From contig CALWRS010000001.1 in assembly GCA_944384025.1 (NCBI GenBank), positions 124,001 to 188,000 of the forward strand: a DNA stretch of 64,000 nucleotides. The letters are read 5' to 3'. The notes beneath the pieces were generated by a model. The model worked only from the letters and a program-made list of their open reading frames with translations. It was not told the origin of the DNA and did not search any database. This stretch comes from an uncultured Lachnospiraceae bacterium (GTDB lineage Bacteria; Bacillota; Clostridia; Lachnospirales; Lachnospiraceae). Shown here piece after piece: positions 41,940-51,277 of this stretch (the first letter of the stretch is position 1; each line of letters starts with the position of its first letter). Both the position numbers and the translations under genes were made by a program.

Positions 41940-42761
41940 ATGTTAAAAGAATGTTTCGAAAATGTAAAAGCCTGTGTGCCGCTTGTGCACAACATTACCA
42001 ACTACGTTACGGTAAACGACGTTGCAAACGTCTTGCTTGCCTGCGGCGGCAGCCCGATTATGTCGGACGACGAAGGAGATGTGGAAGATATTACGGCCAT
42101 CTGCGGAGGGCTGAATATTAACATTGGGACGCTGAACAAAAACACGATTCCGTCTATGTTTCTTGCAGGAAAGAAGGCAAATGCGCTTGGGCATCCGGTG
42201 CTTCTAGATCCGGTTGGCGCAGGTGCAAGCGCGCTTCGCACGAACACGGCGCTCGAGTTGATGAAAGAATTAAAGCTTACGGCTATTCGCGGAAACATTT
42301 CCGAAATTAAAACGCTTGCGCTTGGCGCAGGCAGCACCAGAGGCGTAGACGCAGATGTGGCGGATACAGTAACGGAGGAGACGCTTGACGCTGCTGTTTC
42401 GTTTGTCAAGGAATTTGCGCGGCAGACGGGCGCGATTATCGCGGTGACCGGGGCGATTGACTTAGTTGCAGACGATAAGCGCTGTTTTTGTATTCGCAAC
42501 GGCCGGGCAGAGATGGGGAAAATTACCGGAACAGGCTGCCAGCTCTCGGGTCTTATGTGCGCATATTTGGTAGCAAACCCGCAAAAGCCGTTAGAGGCAG
42601 CCGCAACTGCCGTATGCTTGATGGGGCTTGCCGGAGAAATCGCAAAAGAAAACCTTTTGCCGGGCGAAGGAAACTCTACTTACCGAAACCGAATTATCGA
42701 CGCCATCTTTTGCATGGATGCGGACCGGCTGGAAAACGGCGCGAAATACGAAGTGCGGTAA
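41940..42761 (+). CDS. thiM: Hydroxyethylthiazole kinase ThiM
   Basis: 273 aa. Phosphorylates the thiazole moiety for salvage. PLVHNITNYVTVNDVANVLLACGGSPIMSDD, substrate and fold region, then DPVGAGAS, ISEIKTLA and the catalytic GKITGTGCQLSGL loop. ATG 41940 has AAGGAGG 4-5 bases upstream; the longer frame starts inside the riboswitch terminator. No thiG/thiH/thiS in this operon, so thiazole is probably salvaged or made elsewhere. Confidence 0.95.
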   Translation: MLKECFENVKACVPLVHNITNYVTVNDVANVLLACGGSPIMSDDEGDVEDITAICGGLNINIGTLNKNTIPSMFLAGKKANALGHPVLLDPVGAGASALRTNTALELMKELKLTAIRGNISEIKTLALGAGSTRGVDADVADTVTEETLDAAVSFVKEFARQTGAIIAVTGAIDLVADDKRCFCIRNGRAEMGKITGTGCQLSGLMCAYLVANPQKPLEAAATAVCLMGLAGEIAKENLLPGEGNSTYRNRIIDAIFCMDADRLENGAKYEVR

Positions 42762-42798
42762 TCTTTCCTTTCAAGGGAACTGTTTTACGGAGGTAATT

Positions 42799-44097
42799 AT
42801 GAAAAAAGAAGATCTGCTGCTTTACGCTGTGACGGACAGGCATTGGCTAAACGGCGAGCCGCTTGTCGCGCAGGTAAAGCAGGCGATTCTTGGCGGCGCT
42901 ACGTTTGTACAGCTTCGGGAAAAGGATTTGGATGAAGCGGCTTTCCTTGAGGAAGCGCTTGCGATTCAAAAGTTGTGCCGGGAATACGGCGTCCCGTTTG
43001 TAATTAACGACAACGTCGCGCTTGCGAAAAAGATTGATGCAGACGGCGTGCACGTCGGACAGGACGATATGGAAGCGCTTTTGGCGCGGAAGGAACTTGG
43101 AGAAGATAAAATTGTCGGCGTGTCGGTGCAGACGGTTGAGCAGGCGCTTTTGGCGGCGAAGCACGGCGCTGACTATTTGGGTGTCGGCTCGGTGTTTCCA
43201 ACCGGCTCAAAAGCAGACGCAATCGACGTAGACCGAAAGACGCTTGCCGCTATTTGCCGCGCGGTGTCGATTCCCGTTGTTGCGATTGGCGGAATCACAA
43301 GGGATAACGTTTTGCAGCTGGCAGATACTGGGATTTGCGGGATTGCTGTAATCAGCGCTATCTTTGGCCAGCCGGACATTTCGGCTGCCGCACGCGACTT
43401 AAAGCGGCAGACCCGCAAAGCGCTTGGAATGCGGCTGCAAGGCGTGATTTTTGACGTGGACGGCACGCTTTTGGACTCTATGCCCATGTGGGAAAACGCA
43501 GCCGCACGGTATTTGGAGGGCCTTGGCATAACGCCGGAGCCAAATCTTTCGCAGATACTGTTTCCTATGAGCCTGACGAAGGCGGCGGAATATATGAAAG
43601 AGCGTTACGGTTTGACGTTTACGGTGCCGGAAATTATGGAAGGCTTTAACGAAACGATTCACGCGTATTACCGGGACGAAGCGCCGCCAAAGCAGGGAGC
43701 GCAGGAACTTCTTGAAGCGCTGAAAAAGGAAGGAATTCCTATGACTGTGGCGACTTCTACGGATCGTTACCATATTGAGGCGGCGTTTGAGCGCCTTGGC
43801 TGGTTTCCTTTTTTCGAGGAGCTTTTGACCTGTACCGAAATCGGCGTAGGAAAAGTGCAGCCAAAAATATACGAGCTTGCCGCTAAGCATATGGGGCTTC
43901 CCTGCGAAGCGGTTTGGGTTTTTGAAGATGCGCTTCACGCGGCGCAAACCGCAAAGCGCGCCGGTTTTCCGGTTGTGGGCGTATACGACCGGGCAAGCGA
44001 AAAAAATCAGGCGCTGTTAAAGGAAACGTCGGATATTTACATGGAGCGTTTGTGGAGTGCGCAGCAGCTTTTTTCACAAATCCGGGAGGAAAATTGA
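42799..44097 (+). CDS. thiE: Thiamine-phosphate synthase ThiE fused to a HAD phosphatase
   Basis: 432 aa. Residues 1-210 are ThiE: FVQLREKD, INDNVALAKKIDADGVHVGQDD, GVGSVFPTGSKAD, VAIGGI; joins HMP-PP and thiazole phosphate. Residues 213-432 are a beta-phosphoglucomutase-like HAD hydrolase with GVIFDVDGTLLD (D219, D221), the TSTDRYH motif, K in GKVQP and FEDALHAAQTAKRAG. The linker is only a few residues. The HAD part probably dephosphorylates a thiamine intermediate, for example thiamine phosphate before a pyrophosphokinase, or hydrolyses damaged products. ACGGAGG precedes ATG 42799. Confidence 0.9.
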   Translation: MKKEDLLLYAVTDRHWLNGEPLVAQVKQAILGGATFVQLREKDLDEAAFLEEALAIQKLCREYGVPFVINDNVALAKKIDADGVHVGQDDMEALLARKELGEDKIVGVSVQTVEQALLAAKHGADYLGVGSVFPTGSKADAIDVDRKTLAAICRAVSIPVVAIGGITRDNVLQLADTGICGIAVISAIFGQPDISAAARDLKRQTRKALGMRLQGVIFDVDGTLLDSMPMWENAAARYLEGLGITPEPNLSQILFPMSLTKAAEYMKERYGLTFTVPEIMEGFNETIHAYYRDEAPPKQGAQELLEALKKEGIPMTVATSTDRYHIEAAFERLGWFPFFEELLTCTEIGVGKVQPKIYELAAKHMGLPCEAVWVFEDALHAAQTAKRAGFPVVGVYDRASEKNQALLKETSDIYMERLWSAQQLFSQIREEN

Positions 44098-44901
44098 TTG
44101 AAAACAGCACTGACTATTGCCGGGAGCGACTCTATTGGAGGCGCGGGAATTCAGGCAGACATAAAAACAATTACGATGCATGGCGTATACGCCATGAGCG
44201 CGGTTACGGCGCTTACCGCGCAAAATACGACAGGCGTGTACGGGATTTACGAAGCTCCGCCGGAGTTTATGGAAAAGCAGCTGGATTGTATTTTTACGGA
44301 TGTTTTTCCGGATGCGGTGAAAATCGGAATGCTATCTAGCGCCGGACTTATTTTGGCAATTGCGAAAAAGCTGGCTTTTTATGAAGCAAAGCACATTATT
44401 TTGGATCCGGTGATGGTTTCTACAAGCGGCTCTCGCCTGCTTGCAAACGATGCGCTTAACGCGCTTTGCACGCATCTGATTCCGCTTGCGGAGCTGATTA
44501 CGCCAAACATACCGGAGGCGGAAGTCTTGCTTGGGGGGGACATCCGCAGCGAAAAGGACATGGAAGCGGCCGCACAGGAGCTTGGCAGGCGCTATGGCTG
44601 CGCCGTTTTGTTAAAAGGCGGGCATAACGTAAACGATGCAAACGATTTGCTTTTTTCGGACGAATCGTTATACTGGTTTTATGGGGAGCGGATTTTTACG
44701 TCCAATACGCACGGAACCGGCTGTACGCTCTCAAGCGCCATAGCGGCAAACCGTGCGAAGGGGCTTGCGCTTCCGGAAGCAATCCGTCAAGCGAAAAACT
44801 ACTTGTCGGGAGCGCTTCGCGCAGGGCTTGACCTTGGCAAAGGGCCCGGGCCGATGAACCACGCTTTTTGCCTTGAAAAAAGCGATTTCCAGAAAGGATA
44901 A
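44098..44901 (+). CDS. thiD: Hydroxymethylpyrimidine (phosphate) kinase ThiD
   Basis: 267 aa. Phosphorylates HMP and HMP-P. MKTALTIAGSDSIGGAGIQADIKT is the family start; DPVMVSTSG, TPNIPEAEVLLG and the anion hole THGTGCTLSSAIAANRAKG complete it. Start is TTG 44098, directly after the thiE stop, with GGGAGGA 7 bases upstream. thiC follows after 3 bases. Confidence 0.95.
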   Translation: MKTALTIAGSDSIGGAGIQADIKTITMHGVYAMSAVTALTAQNTTGVYGIYEAPPEFMEKQLDCIFTDVFPDAVKIGMLSSAGLILAIAKKLAFYEAKHIILDPVMVSTSGSRLLANDALNALCTHLIPLAELITPNIPEAEVLLGGDIRSEKDMEAAAQELGRRYGCAVLLKGGHNVNDANDLLFSDESLYWFYGERIFTSNTHGTGCTLSSAIAANRAKGLALPEAIRQAKNYLSGALRAGLDLGKGPGPMNHAFCLEKSDFQKG

Positions 44902-44904
44902 AAC

Positions 44905-46215
44905 ATGCGAGAATATACGACCCAAATGGACGCTGCCAGAAAAGGCATTGTAACGCCGGAGCTGGCGGCTGTGGCAAAAAAGGAATTTATGAGCGAGCAG
45001 CAGTTAATGGCGCTTGTGGCAAAGGGGCAGGTGGCGATTTGCGCAAATCCTCGCCACGCCTGCTTAGATCCAAACGGTGTAGGAAGTATGCTGCGCACAA
45101 AAATTAACGTCAACCTCGGCGTTTCCCGCGACTGCAAAGATTACGACGTGGAGATGCAAAAGGTTATGAGCGCCGTCTCGCTTGGCGCGGAAGCGATTAT
45201 GGACTTATCAAGCCACGGGAACACGCAGCCATTTCGCCAAAAGCTTGTTCAGGAATGTCCGGCTATGATCGGAACGGTTCCGGTTTACGACAGTGTGATT
45301 CATTACCAGCGCGACTTAGCGACGCTTAGCGCAAAAGATTTTATCGACGTTGTGCGGATGCACGCGGAGGACGGTGTGGATTTTGTGACGCTGCACTGCG
45401 GCATTACGCGAAAAACGATGGAGCAGATTCGAAATCATAAGCGCAAGATGAACATCGTCAGCCGGGGCGGAAGCCTTGTATTTGCCTGGATGTCCATGAC
45501 CGGCGAAGAAAATCCGTTTTATGAATACTTCGACGAAATTCTCGATATTTGCGAAGCGAACGACGTTACAATTTCTCTAGGCGACGCTTGTCGGCCGGGC
45601 TGCCTTGCCGACGCAACGGACGTGTGCCAGATAGAAGAGCTTGTGCGGCTTGGAGAGCTGACAAAGCGCGCGTGGGCGCACAACGTGCAGGTTATGGTAG
45701 AAGGACCGGGGCATGTGCCGCTTGATCAGGTGGCTGCAAACATGAAGGTGCAGCAGTCGATTTGCATGGGCGCGCCGTTTTACGTGCTGGGGCCGCTTGT
45801 TACGGATATTGCCCCGGGGTACGACCACATTACCGGTGCGATTGGCGGCGCGGTTGCCGCTATGAACGGCGCGGCGTTTTTGTGCTACGTAACACCGGCG
45901 GAGCATTTGGCGCTTCCGAATGTGGAAGATGTAAAGCAGGGGATTATCGCCTCGAAAATTGCCGCTCACGCGGCGGATATCGCCAAAGGCATTCCCCACG
46001 CAAGAGATATAGACGACCGGATGGCGGATGCGCGAAGAGCGCTTGACTGGGAGGCGCAGTACGCATGCGCAATGGATCCGGAGACGGCAAAAGCAATCCG
46101 CCAAAGCCGCGCGCCGGAGGACGACCACAGCGACACGTGCAGCATGTGCGGCAAGTTCTGCGCCGTGCGCAGCATGAACAAGGCGCTTGCGGGAGAGTAT
46201 ATCGATATCCTTTAG
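44905..46215 (+). CDS. thiC: Phosphomethylpyrimidine synthase ThiC
   Basis: 436 aa. Radical SAM enzyme converting aminoimidazole ribotide to HMP-P. Barrel motifs NVNLGVSRDC, MDLSSHGNTQPFRQ, HCGITRKTM, VEGPGHVPLDQ, and the C-terminal cluster CSMCGKFCAV (C-x2-C-x4-C). Short N-terminus as in Clostridia. AAAGGAT precedes ATG 44905. It gives the cell its own pyrimidine supply, while thiazole synthesis genes are not in this cluster. Confidence 0.97.
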   Translation: MREYTTQMDAARKGIVTPELAAVAKKEFMSEQQLMALVAKGQVAICANPRHACLDPNGVGSMLRTKINVNLGVSRDCKDYDVEMQKVMSAVSLGAEAIMDLSSHGNTQPFRQKLVQECPAMIGTVPVYDSVIHYQRDLATLSAKDFIDVVRMHAEDGVDFVTLHCGITRKTMEQIRNHKRKMNIVSRGGSLVFAWMSMTGEENPFYEYFDEILDICEANDVTISLGDACRPGCLADATDVCQIEELVRLGELTKRAWAHNVQVMVEGPGHVPLDQVAANMKVQQSICMGAPFYVLGPLVTDIAPGYDHITGAIGGAVAAMNGAAFLCYVTPAEHLALPNVEDVKQGIIASKIAAHAADIAKGIPHARDIDDRMADARRALDWEAQYACAMDPETAKAIRQSRAPEDDHSDTCSMCGKFCAVRSMNKALAGEYIDIL

Positions 46216-46225
46216 GAGGAACGCA

Positions 46226-46777
46226 ATGAAAACCAAAAAAACAGCGAACCGCTTATTCAAAATTGGCGTGATTGCCATTGTGATTCTTGTCGTAGGCGCC
46301 GTGCTCTACCGCGTTTACGCGCGTCCAAACCGCTCGCCGGAAGCGTGCGGCAAGGCGGCGTTTGAGGCGATTTATTCCTGCGATTTCGAAGACTTTTTGG
46401 AGGCGTCCATTTACAACGAGACGTGCCAGACAGAGCTTGGCATGAACGCAAGCGAAGACATTGCCGTTATGGAAGCGCAGTTTGACGAAATGGCGGACTG
46501 GATGAAACAAACGGGCGAGAAGTACCGCGTAAAGAAAGTCAGCGCAGAAACGTTTGACGCGCTCGACGAAGAGTACAAAGCAGGCGTTACGCTGTTTGCA
46601 AACGTTTACGAAATTCGGGACGATAACATTATCGAAGTTGCGAAAGTGACGCTTTTTGCCGAGTCGGAATATACCGATGAGAATGGGCAAAAGCAGGAAG
46701 AGACGTTTGACGAGATGTATTGGTGTTTCCAAGTGGACGGAAACTGGTACGCATTCCCTATGCTGGATGCGGAGTAA
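46226..46777 (+). CDS. Unknown membrane-anchored protein with NTF2-like-size domain
   Basis: 183 aa. One N-terminal membrane helix (LFKIGVIAIVILVVGAVLYRVYA) then an acidic outer domain of about 150 residues with two Cys (ACGKAAFEAIYSC, ETCQTELG). Shape and length suit an NTF2-like domain but I do not recognise a family. AGGAGG immediately before, overlapping the thiC stop; ATG 46226. It sits at the end of the thi operon and directly before degV, so its expression may follow thiamine status by read-through. Confidence 0.6.
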   Translation: MKTKKTANRLFKIGVIAIVILVVGAVLYRVYARPNRSPEACGKAAFEAIYSCDFEDFLEASIYNETCQTELGMNASEDIAVMEAQFDEMADWMKQTGEKYRVKKVSAETFDALDEEYKAGVTLFANVYEIRDDNIIEVAKVTLFAESEYTDENGQKQEETFDEMYWCFQVDGNWYAFPMLDAE

Positions 46778-46811
46778 GCCGGTAAAAATAAAAAATTTAA
46801 GGAGAAGGCAA

Positions 46812-47699
46812 ATGAGAGAGTATTGCATTACCACCGATTCCAATTCCGACATGCCAAAGGAGTACTTAGAAAAGTTCGGGACCGTTATTATCCCGCAGTA
46901 TTATTCGTTTGGCGACACCGTTTACGGAGATGAACTTCACATGCCCCCGGCAGAGTTCTACGAGCGCATGAAAAACGGAGAGCTGCCGCAGTCGCAGGCA
47001 TGCAATCCGGCGGTCATTGAAGAGAAGTTCCGCGCACTTTTGGCGCAGGGGCTGGATATTATCCACATTTCCTTTTCTTCTGCGCTTAGCGGAAGCTACG
47101 GCAACGTATGTATGGTTGCAAAAGAGCTGCTAGAAGAGTACGAAGACGCTAAAATTACGGTTATCGACTCCCAGAACGTTTCTCTTGCGGAGACGATTAT
47201 GGTTATTTATGCAAATAAACTGAAGGACAGCGGCGCGAGTTGCGAAGAAGTGGCGGAGCGCCTTGAAGAATTTAAAGGACACCTGAACGTACAGTTTACG
47301 GTGGACGATTTGTTTCATTTGCAGCGGGGCGGGCGCGTTAGTAAGACTGTAGCCATTGTTGGAAGCGCCCTTAGCTTAAAGCCGTTTCTTTATGTCAACA
47401 ATGTCGGTGGTCTTACTTCCGACGGAACGGCGCGCGGCAGAAAGAAGGCGCTTCGCGTCCTTGTAGAGCGCGTAGTGGCAACGCTTTCGGAAGATGCGGA
47501 TTACACGCTTCCGCTTGGCATTGTGCACGCAAACTGTCTGGAGGACGCGCAAAATCTTTCGGAGCTGATAAAGCAGGAGACGCCGTTCCGGGAAATTATG
47601 ATTAACGACATTAGTCCAAGCATCGGAACCCATGCGGGACCGGGTGCGATCGGAATTCTTTATTACGGGAAGCCAAAGCAGCCGCCTAAGGAAAAGTAG
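46812..47699 (+). CDS. DegV-family fatty-acid-binding protein
   Basis: 295 aa. MREYCITTDSNSDMPKEYLEKF start, ISFSSALSGSYGNV (lipid carboxylate-binding Thr/Ser loop), VFTVDDLFHLQRGGRVS-like segment and GTHAGPGAIGILYYG end: the DegV fold, which binds a fatty acid and presents it to FakA-type kinase as FakB. No FakA gene is near. AAGGAGAAGG precedes ATG 46812. It ends 6 bases from the convergent lipoprotein gene. Confidence 0.93.
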   Translation: MREYCITTDSNSDMPKEYLEKFGTVIIPQYYSFGDTVYGDELHMPPAEFYERMKNGELPQSQACNPAVIEEKFRALLAQGLDIIHISFSSALSGSYGNVCMVAKELLEEYEDAKITVIDSQNVSLAETIMVIYANKLKDSGASCEEVAERLEEFKGHLNVQFTVDDLFHLQRGGRVSKTVAIVGSALSLKPFLYVNNVGGLTSDGTARGRKKALRVLVERVVATLSEDADYTLPLGIVHANCLEDAQNLSELIKQETPFREIMINDISPSIGTHAGPGAIGILYYGKPKQPPKEK

Positions 47700-47705
47700 C
47701 AGACG

Positions 47706-48758
47706 CTACTCTCCCATGTAATAAAACGCGCTGTCTGGGAGCGCACCGCCTACCGACGCAGGATTTTGGTCAAAAAGCACTTGCAAATAGCTTTGGATAG
47801 CACTTTGCATCTCTTCTCCCGTTAGATTGACAATGTTGCAGTAAGGCAGAGCCTTTTGGGCAACCGCCGCCGGGAAGATGTCAAAGTGCTCCAAAATTGC
47901 AGCGGTTTCGGCAACGTTTTCAACAGCGTAGGTCGTGCTTTTTGCATATTCTGCAAGGAAACTTTGAATAGCGGCTTCGTTTTTTTCTAAGAAGTCCCGG
48001 TTAATTACAATCACGCCGGTCACTACGGTAGAAGATTCGTTTCGAGCTTCCCATTCCTTTGTAACGTCAAGGGCGATGCGCACCGATTCGTTTTTCTGCA
48101 TTACGGTAGTTACGTACGGCTGCGGCAGCATAGCGATGATGTCCTCATCGGAAGCGGCAAGCCGTGCGGCAACTTCGGAGGCCTCAGAAAGGTAGACGAT
48201 GGAGACGTCGTTGTCCGGGTCAATGCCTGCGCTGCTTAGCAAATACCGAAGCGTATATTCGGGCGTCGTCCCTTCGCCGGTAGAATAAATGGTCTTTCCG
48301 CGAAGGTCTTCCAGAGACTGAACGGAAGAGCCGTTTTCCAGAATATAAAGCACGCCAAGCGTATTTACGGCTGCAACAACCAACTTTCCTTCGGACCGGT
48401 TATAAAGCGTAGCCGCTAAATTGCACGGAATTGCGGCAACGGCAATATCGCCCCGAATCAAAGAAGCCGTAATTTCGTCGGCAGCGCCGGCAACGGTGAA
48501 CGTGTAGCGGTTCGCAGTTTCCCCTGCTTCATTTAAAGACATTAACTGCGCCATTCCCATAGCGGTCGGTCCTTTTAAGACGGCAACAGAGATGTCGGTT
48601 GGGTCGGTCGTTTGCGGCGGCGAGCTAGGCGATGGCTGCGCTTCCTGCGACTCCGTAGGGGAGGCGGAAGGGCCTGCGTCCGGTTCCTTTTCGGACTTGC
48701 AGGCGGTAAGCGAAAACAAAAGCAGCAGCGATAAAGAAAAAAGTAGCAAGCGTTTCAT
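47706..48758 (-). CDS. NMT1/SsuA-like ABC substrate-binding lipoprotein (orphan)
   Basis: 350 aa. Lipobox SLTAC (Cys20), Ser/Pro linker, then a type-2 periplasmic binding fold: ISVAVLKGPTAMGMAQLM, LIRGDIAVAAIPCNLAATLY, VQSLEDLRGKTIYS, GVIVINRDFLEKN. Such proteins bring aromatic or pyrimidine compounds to an ABC importer; no permease or ATPase is adjacent. Nearness to the thi operon makes a thiamine precursor one candidate. GGAGGT precedes ATG 48758. Promoter at 48818-48790. Confidence 0.82.
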   Translation of the reverse strand: MKRLLLFSLSLLLLFSLTACKSEKEPDAGPSASPTESQEAQPSPSSPPQTTDPTDISVAVLKGPTAMGMAQLMSLNEAGETANRYTFTVAGAADEITASLIRGDIAVAAIPCNLAATLYNRSEGKLVVAAVNTLGVLYILENGSSVQSLEDLRGKTIYSTGEGTTPEYTLRYLLSSAGIDPDNDVSIVYLSEASEVAARLAASDEDIIAMLPQPYVTTVMQKNESVRIALDVTKEWEARNESSTVVTGVIVINRDFLEKNEAAIQSFLAEYAKSTTYAVENVAETAAILEHFDIFPAAVAQKALPYCNIVNLTGEEMQSAIQSYLQVLFDQNPASVGGALPDSAFYYMGE

Positions 48759-48789
48759 AACAGTACCTCCATGAAAATAATCCATCGCT

Positions 48790-48818
48790 ATTATAGGAGA
48801 GAAGCGTGGAAAGTGCAA
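48790..48818 (-). promoter_or_regulatory. Promoter of the binding-lipoprotein gene
   Basis: Minus strand TTGCAC (48818-48813), 17 bases, TATAAT (48795-48790). Confidence 0.75.
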
Positions 48819-48858
48819 GAGGCAGAAAATGATACGAGATAAACAGGAGGAAGGCCGT

Positions 48859-50172
48859 ATGTGGGCGGATGAGTGTATTTTTTATCAGATTTATCCTTTG
48901 GGACTTTTGGGCGCGCCGCAAAAAAACGACGGTGTTTGCGTAAACCGCTTAGAGCAGCTAGAGGAGTGGATTCCCCACTTGCAAAAGCTAGGGATTGGCG
49001 CTGTATATTTTTGCCCTATTTTTGAGTCGGACGAGCACGGGTACGATACGCGGGATTTTACAAAAATAGACTGCCGCCTTGGCAGCAACGCCGATTTCGC
49101 CGCACTTACGAAAAAGTTTCACGAAGCGGGTATCCGCGTAGTTTTAGACGGGGTGTTTAACCACGTAGGGCGCGGCTTTTGGGCGTTTGCGGATGTTTTG
49201 AAAAACGGCTGGAATTCGCGCTATAAAGATTGGTTTTACCTAAACTTTGACGGACGCTCCAATTACGGCGATCCATTTTGGTACGAAGGCTGGGAAGGCT
49301 GCTTTCACCTTGTGAAGCTCAACTTACGAAACGAAGAAGTTATTGCGCACCTTCTTAGCGCAGTAGAGGGCTGGATTCGCGAATTTGATATTGACGGCCT
49401 GCGCCTTGACGTAGCGTACAGCCTGGATTTGGACTTTGTTCGGCGGCTGCGCGGCTTTTGCGACTCAAAAAAGCCGGATTTCTGGCTTTGCGGAGAAATG
49501 CTGCACGGCGACTACAACCGGCTGCTTGGCGATGGGCTGCTGCATTCGGTGACAAATTATGAGTGCTACAAAGGCCTGTACTCTTCCTTTAATTCCATGA
49601 ACCTGTTTGAAATTGTACACTCGCTGCTGCGCCAGTTTGGGCCGGAGCCATGGACGCTTTACAAAGGAAAGCACCTGCTTTCGTTTGCGGACAATCACGA
49701 TGTGACGCGTGCGGCAAGCATTTTGCAAAACCCTCGTCATCTTCCGCTTTTGTACGGCCTTATGTTTGGAATGCCGGGAATTCCCTGCATCTACTACGGA
49801 AGCGAGTGGGGAGTACAAGGAGAAAAGTCTTGGGGCGACGCAGCGCTTCGGCCGCAAATCCCGCATCCGCAGGAAAACGAGCTCACCGAATGGATTGCGC
49901 GGCTAGGACGTGCGCGTAAAGAAAGCTGTGCGCTTTGCTACGGCGCGTTTTCCTCGCTTGTCCTTACGAACCACCAGTGTGTATTTGCGCGGGCAATCGA
50001 AAACGAGCGGGTGCTTGTATGCGTAAACGCATCAGAAAACGCATACGACGCGCACTTTAGTGCTTCGGGGCAGGAAGCAAAGGATTTGCTGACCGGTGAG
50101 GCGATCAACGTGCAAAACGGCTGTCGGCTGGAAGGGTATTCGGTTCGGTATTTGCAATTAAAAAACGCATAA
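48859..50172 (+). CDS. GH13 alpha-amylase-family enzyme, cytoplasmic
   Basis: 437 aa without signal peptide. GH13 regions: region I DGVFNHVG, region II GLRLDVA (nucleophile Asp), region III CGEML (acid Glu), region IV FADNHDVTR. MWADECIFYQIYPLG is typical of maltodextrin-degrading intracellular enzymes (neopullulanase/cyclomaltodextrinase-like). It probably trims imported maltodextrins. ATG 48859 with AGGAGGAA 7 bases upstream. Divergent from the lipoprotein gene. Confidence 0.9.
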   Translation: MWADECIFYQIYPLGLLGAPQKNDGVCVNRLEQLEEWIPHLQKLGIGAVYFCPIFESDEHGYDTRDFTKIDCRLGSNADFAALTKKFHEAGIRVVLDGVFNHVGRGFWAFADVLKNGWNSRYKDWFYLNFDGRSNYGDPFWYEGWEGCFHLVKLNLRNEEVIAHLLSAVEGWIREFDIDGLRLDVAYSLDLDFVRRLRGFCDSKKPDFWLCGEMLHGDYNRLLGDGLLHSVTNYECYKGLYSSFNSMNLFEIVHSLLRQFGPEPWTLYKGKHLLSFADNHDVTRAASILQNPRHLPLLYGLMFGMPGIPCIYYGSEWGVQGEKSWGDAALRPQIPHPQENELTEWIARLGRARKESCALCYGAFSSLVLTNHQCVFARAIENERVLVCVNASENAYDAHFSASGQEAKDLLTGEAINVQNGCRLEGYSVRYLQLKNA

Positions 50173-50206
50173 CCTGCGGGTGCGAAAAAAGGGGAAGGAG
50201 ACGAGG

Positions 50207-51262
50207 ATGAGGCTGATTCATACGGCGGATCTTCATCTGGGAATGCAGCCGGAGCGGCAGCAGCCATGGAGCGAGATGCGCGAAAAGGAAATCTGGGAGA
50301 CGTTTGTTCGGCTGATTGACGAGTGCAACCGGCTTTCGGCGGATCTTTTGCTGATTGCGGGAGATTTGTTTCATCGCCAGCCGCTTGTGCGGGAGCTGCG
50401 GGAAGTAAATTATCAGTTTTCGCGGTTGGAAAAGACGAAAGTCGTTTTGATTGCGGGCAATCACGATTACATCGGTAGCCGCTCCAACTATACGGATTTT
50501 GCGTGGGCAGAGTCGGTTACGATGCTTACAGGCGAGCAAATGCAGACGGTTTGCTTTGAAGAGCCTTACGTATCGGTAACTGGCTTTAGTTACTGTACGA
50601 GAGATATTTCCGAAGCGAGGCTTCAAAACGTGCGGGCAAAAGGGGATAGGCTTTCGATTTTGCTGGCGCACGGCGGCGATGCAAAGGACGTTCCGATCGA
50701 TTTTAAAAGACTCTCGCTTGCAGGCTTTGACTACGTGGCGCTTGGCCACATCCACAAGCCCTGTCGCTTAGGCGACGCGATGTATTACGCAGGTTCGCCG
50801 GAGCCGCTTGATAAAAACGAAACAGGAGAGCATGGGTACGTGCTTGTAGACATGGAAATGTCTTTTGACGGCACGAAAAAAACAAGCGCCGCGTTTGTTC
50901 CTTTTGCGAAACGAAAGTACGTGGATTTAACGGTAACGGTTACGCCGGAGGATACGAACGGCTCGATTTTAGAGCGCGCGAAACAACAAATACAGGCGGA
51001 AGGTGAGGAAAATCTGTTTCGGATTATTTTGATGGGCAGCCGCGAGGAGCATTTGGTTGCGGACATTGGCGCGCTTGCAAAACTGGGATACGTAACGGAA
51101 GTTCAGGACGAAACGCTTCCGGAGTACGATTTTGAGCAGATTCGGGCAGAAAACCACGACAATCTCATCGGAATGTATATCGACCGGCTGCAGGCGATGG
51201 AGCCGCAGGACGAGGTTACGAAAAAAGCGCTGTATTACGGCTTGAAGGCACTGCTTGATTAA
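50207..51262 (+). CDS. SbcD/YhaO-like DNA exonuclease
   Basis: 351 aa. Metallophosphoesterase motifs HTADLHLG, GDLFHR, GNHDY, LLAHGG and GHIHKP give the two-metal nuclease site of the Mre11/SbcD group; C-terminal domain follows (VDLTVTVTPED...). Partners with the ATPase encoded 15 bases downstream to process DNA ends. AAGGAG lies before ATG 50207, preferred over the GTG-type start at 50180. Confidence 0.92.
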   Translation: MRLIHTADLHLGMQPERQQPWSEMREKEIWETFVRLIDECNRLSADLLLIAGDLFHRQPLVRELREVNYQFSRLEKTKVVLIAGNHDYIGSRSNYTDFAWAESVTMLTGEQMQTVCFEEPYVSVTGFSYCTRDISEARLQNVRAKGDRLSILLAHGGDAKDVPIDFKRLSLAGFDYVALGHIHKPCRLGDAMYYAGSPEPLDKNETGEHGYVLVDMEMSFDGTKKTSAAFVPFAKRKYVDLTVTVTPEDTNGSILERAKQQIQAEGEENLFRIILMGSREEHLVADIGALAKLGYVTEVQDETLPEYDFEQIRAENHDNLIGMYIDRLQAMEPQDEVTKKALYYGLKALLD

Positions 51263-51277
51263 AGGAGGCGGAGGGAA

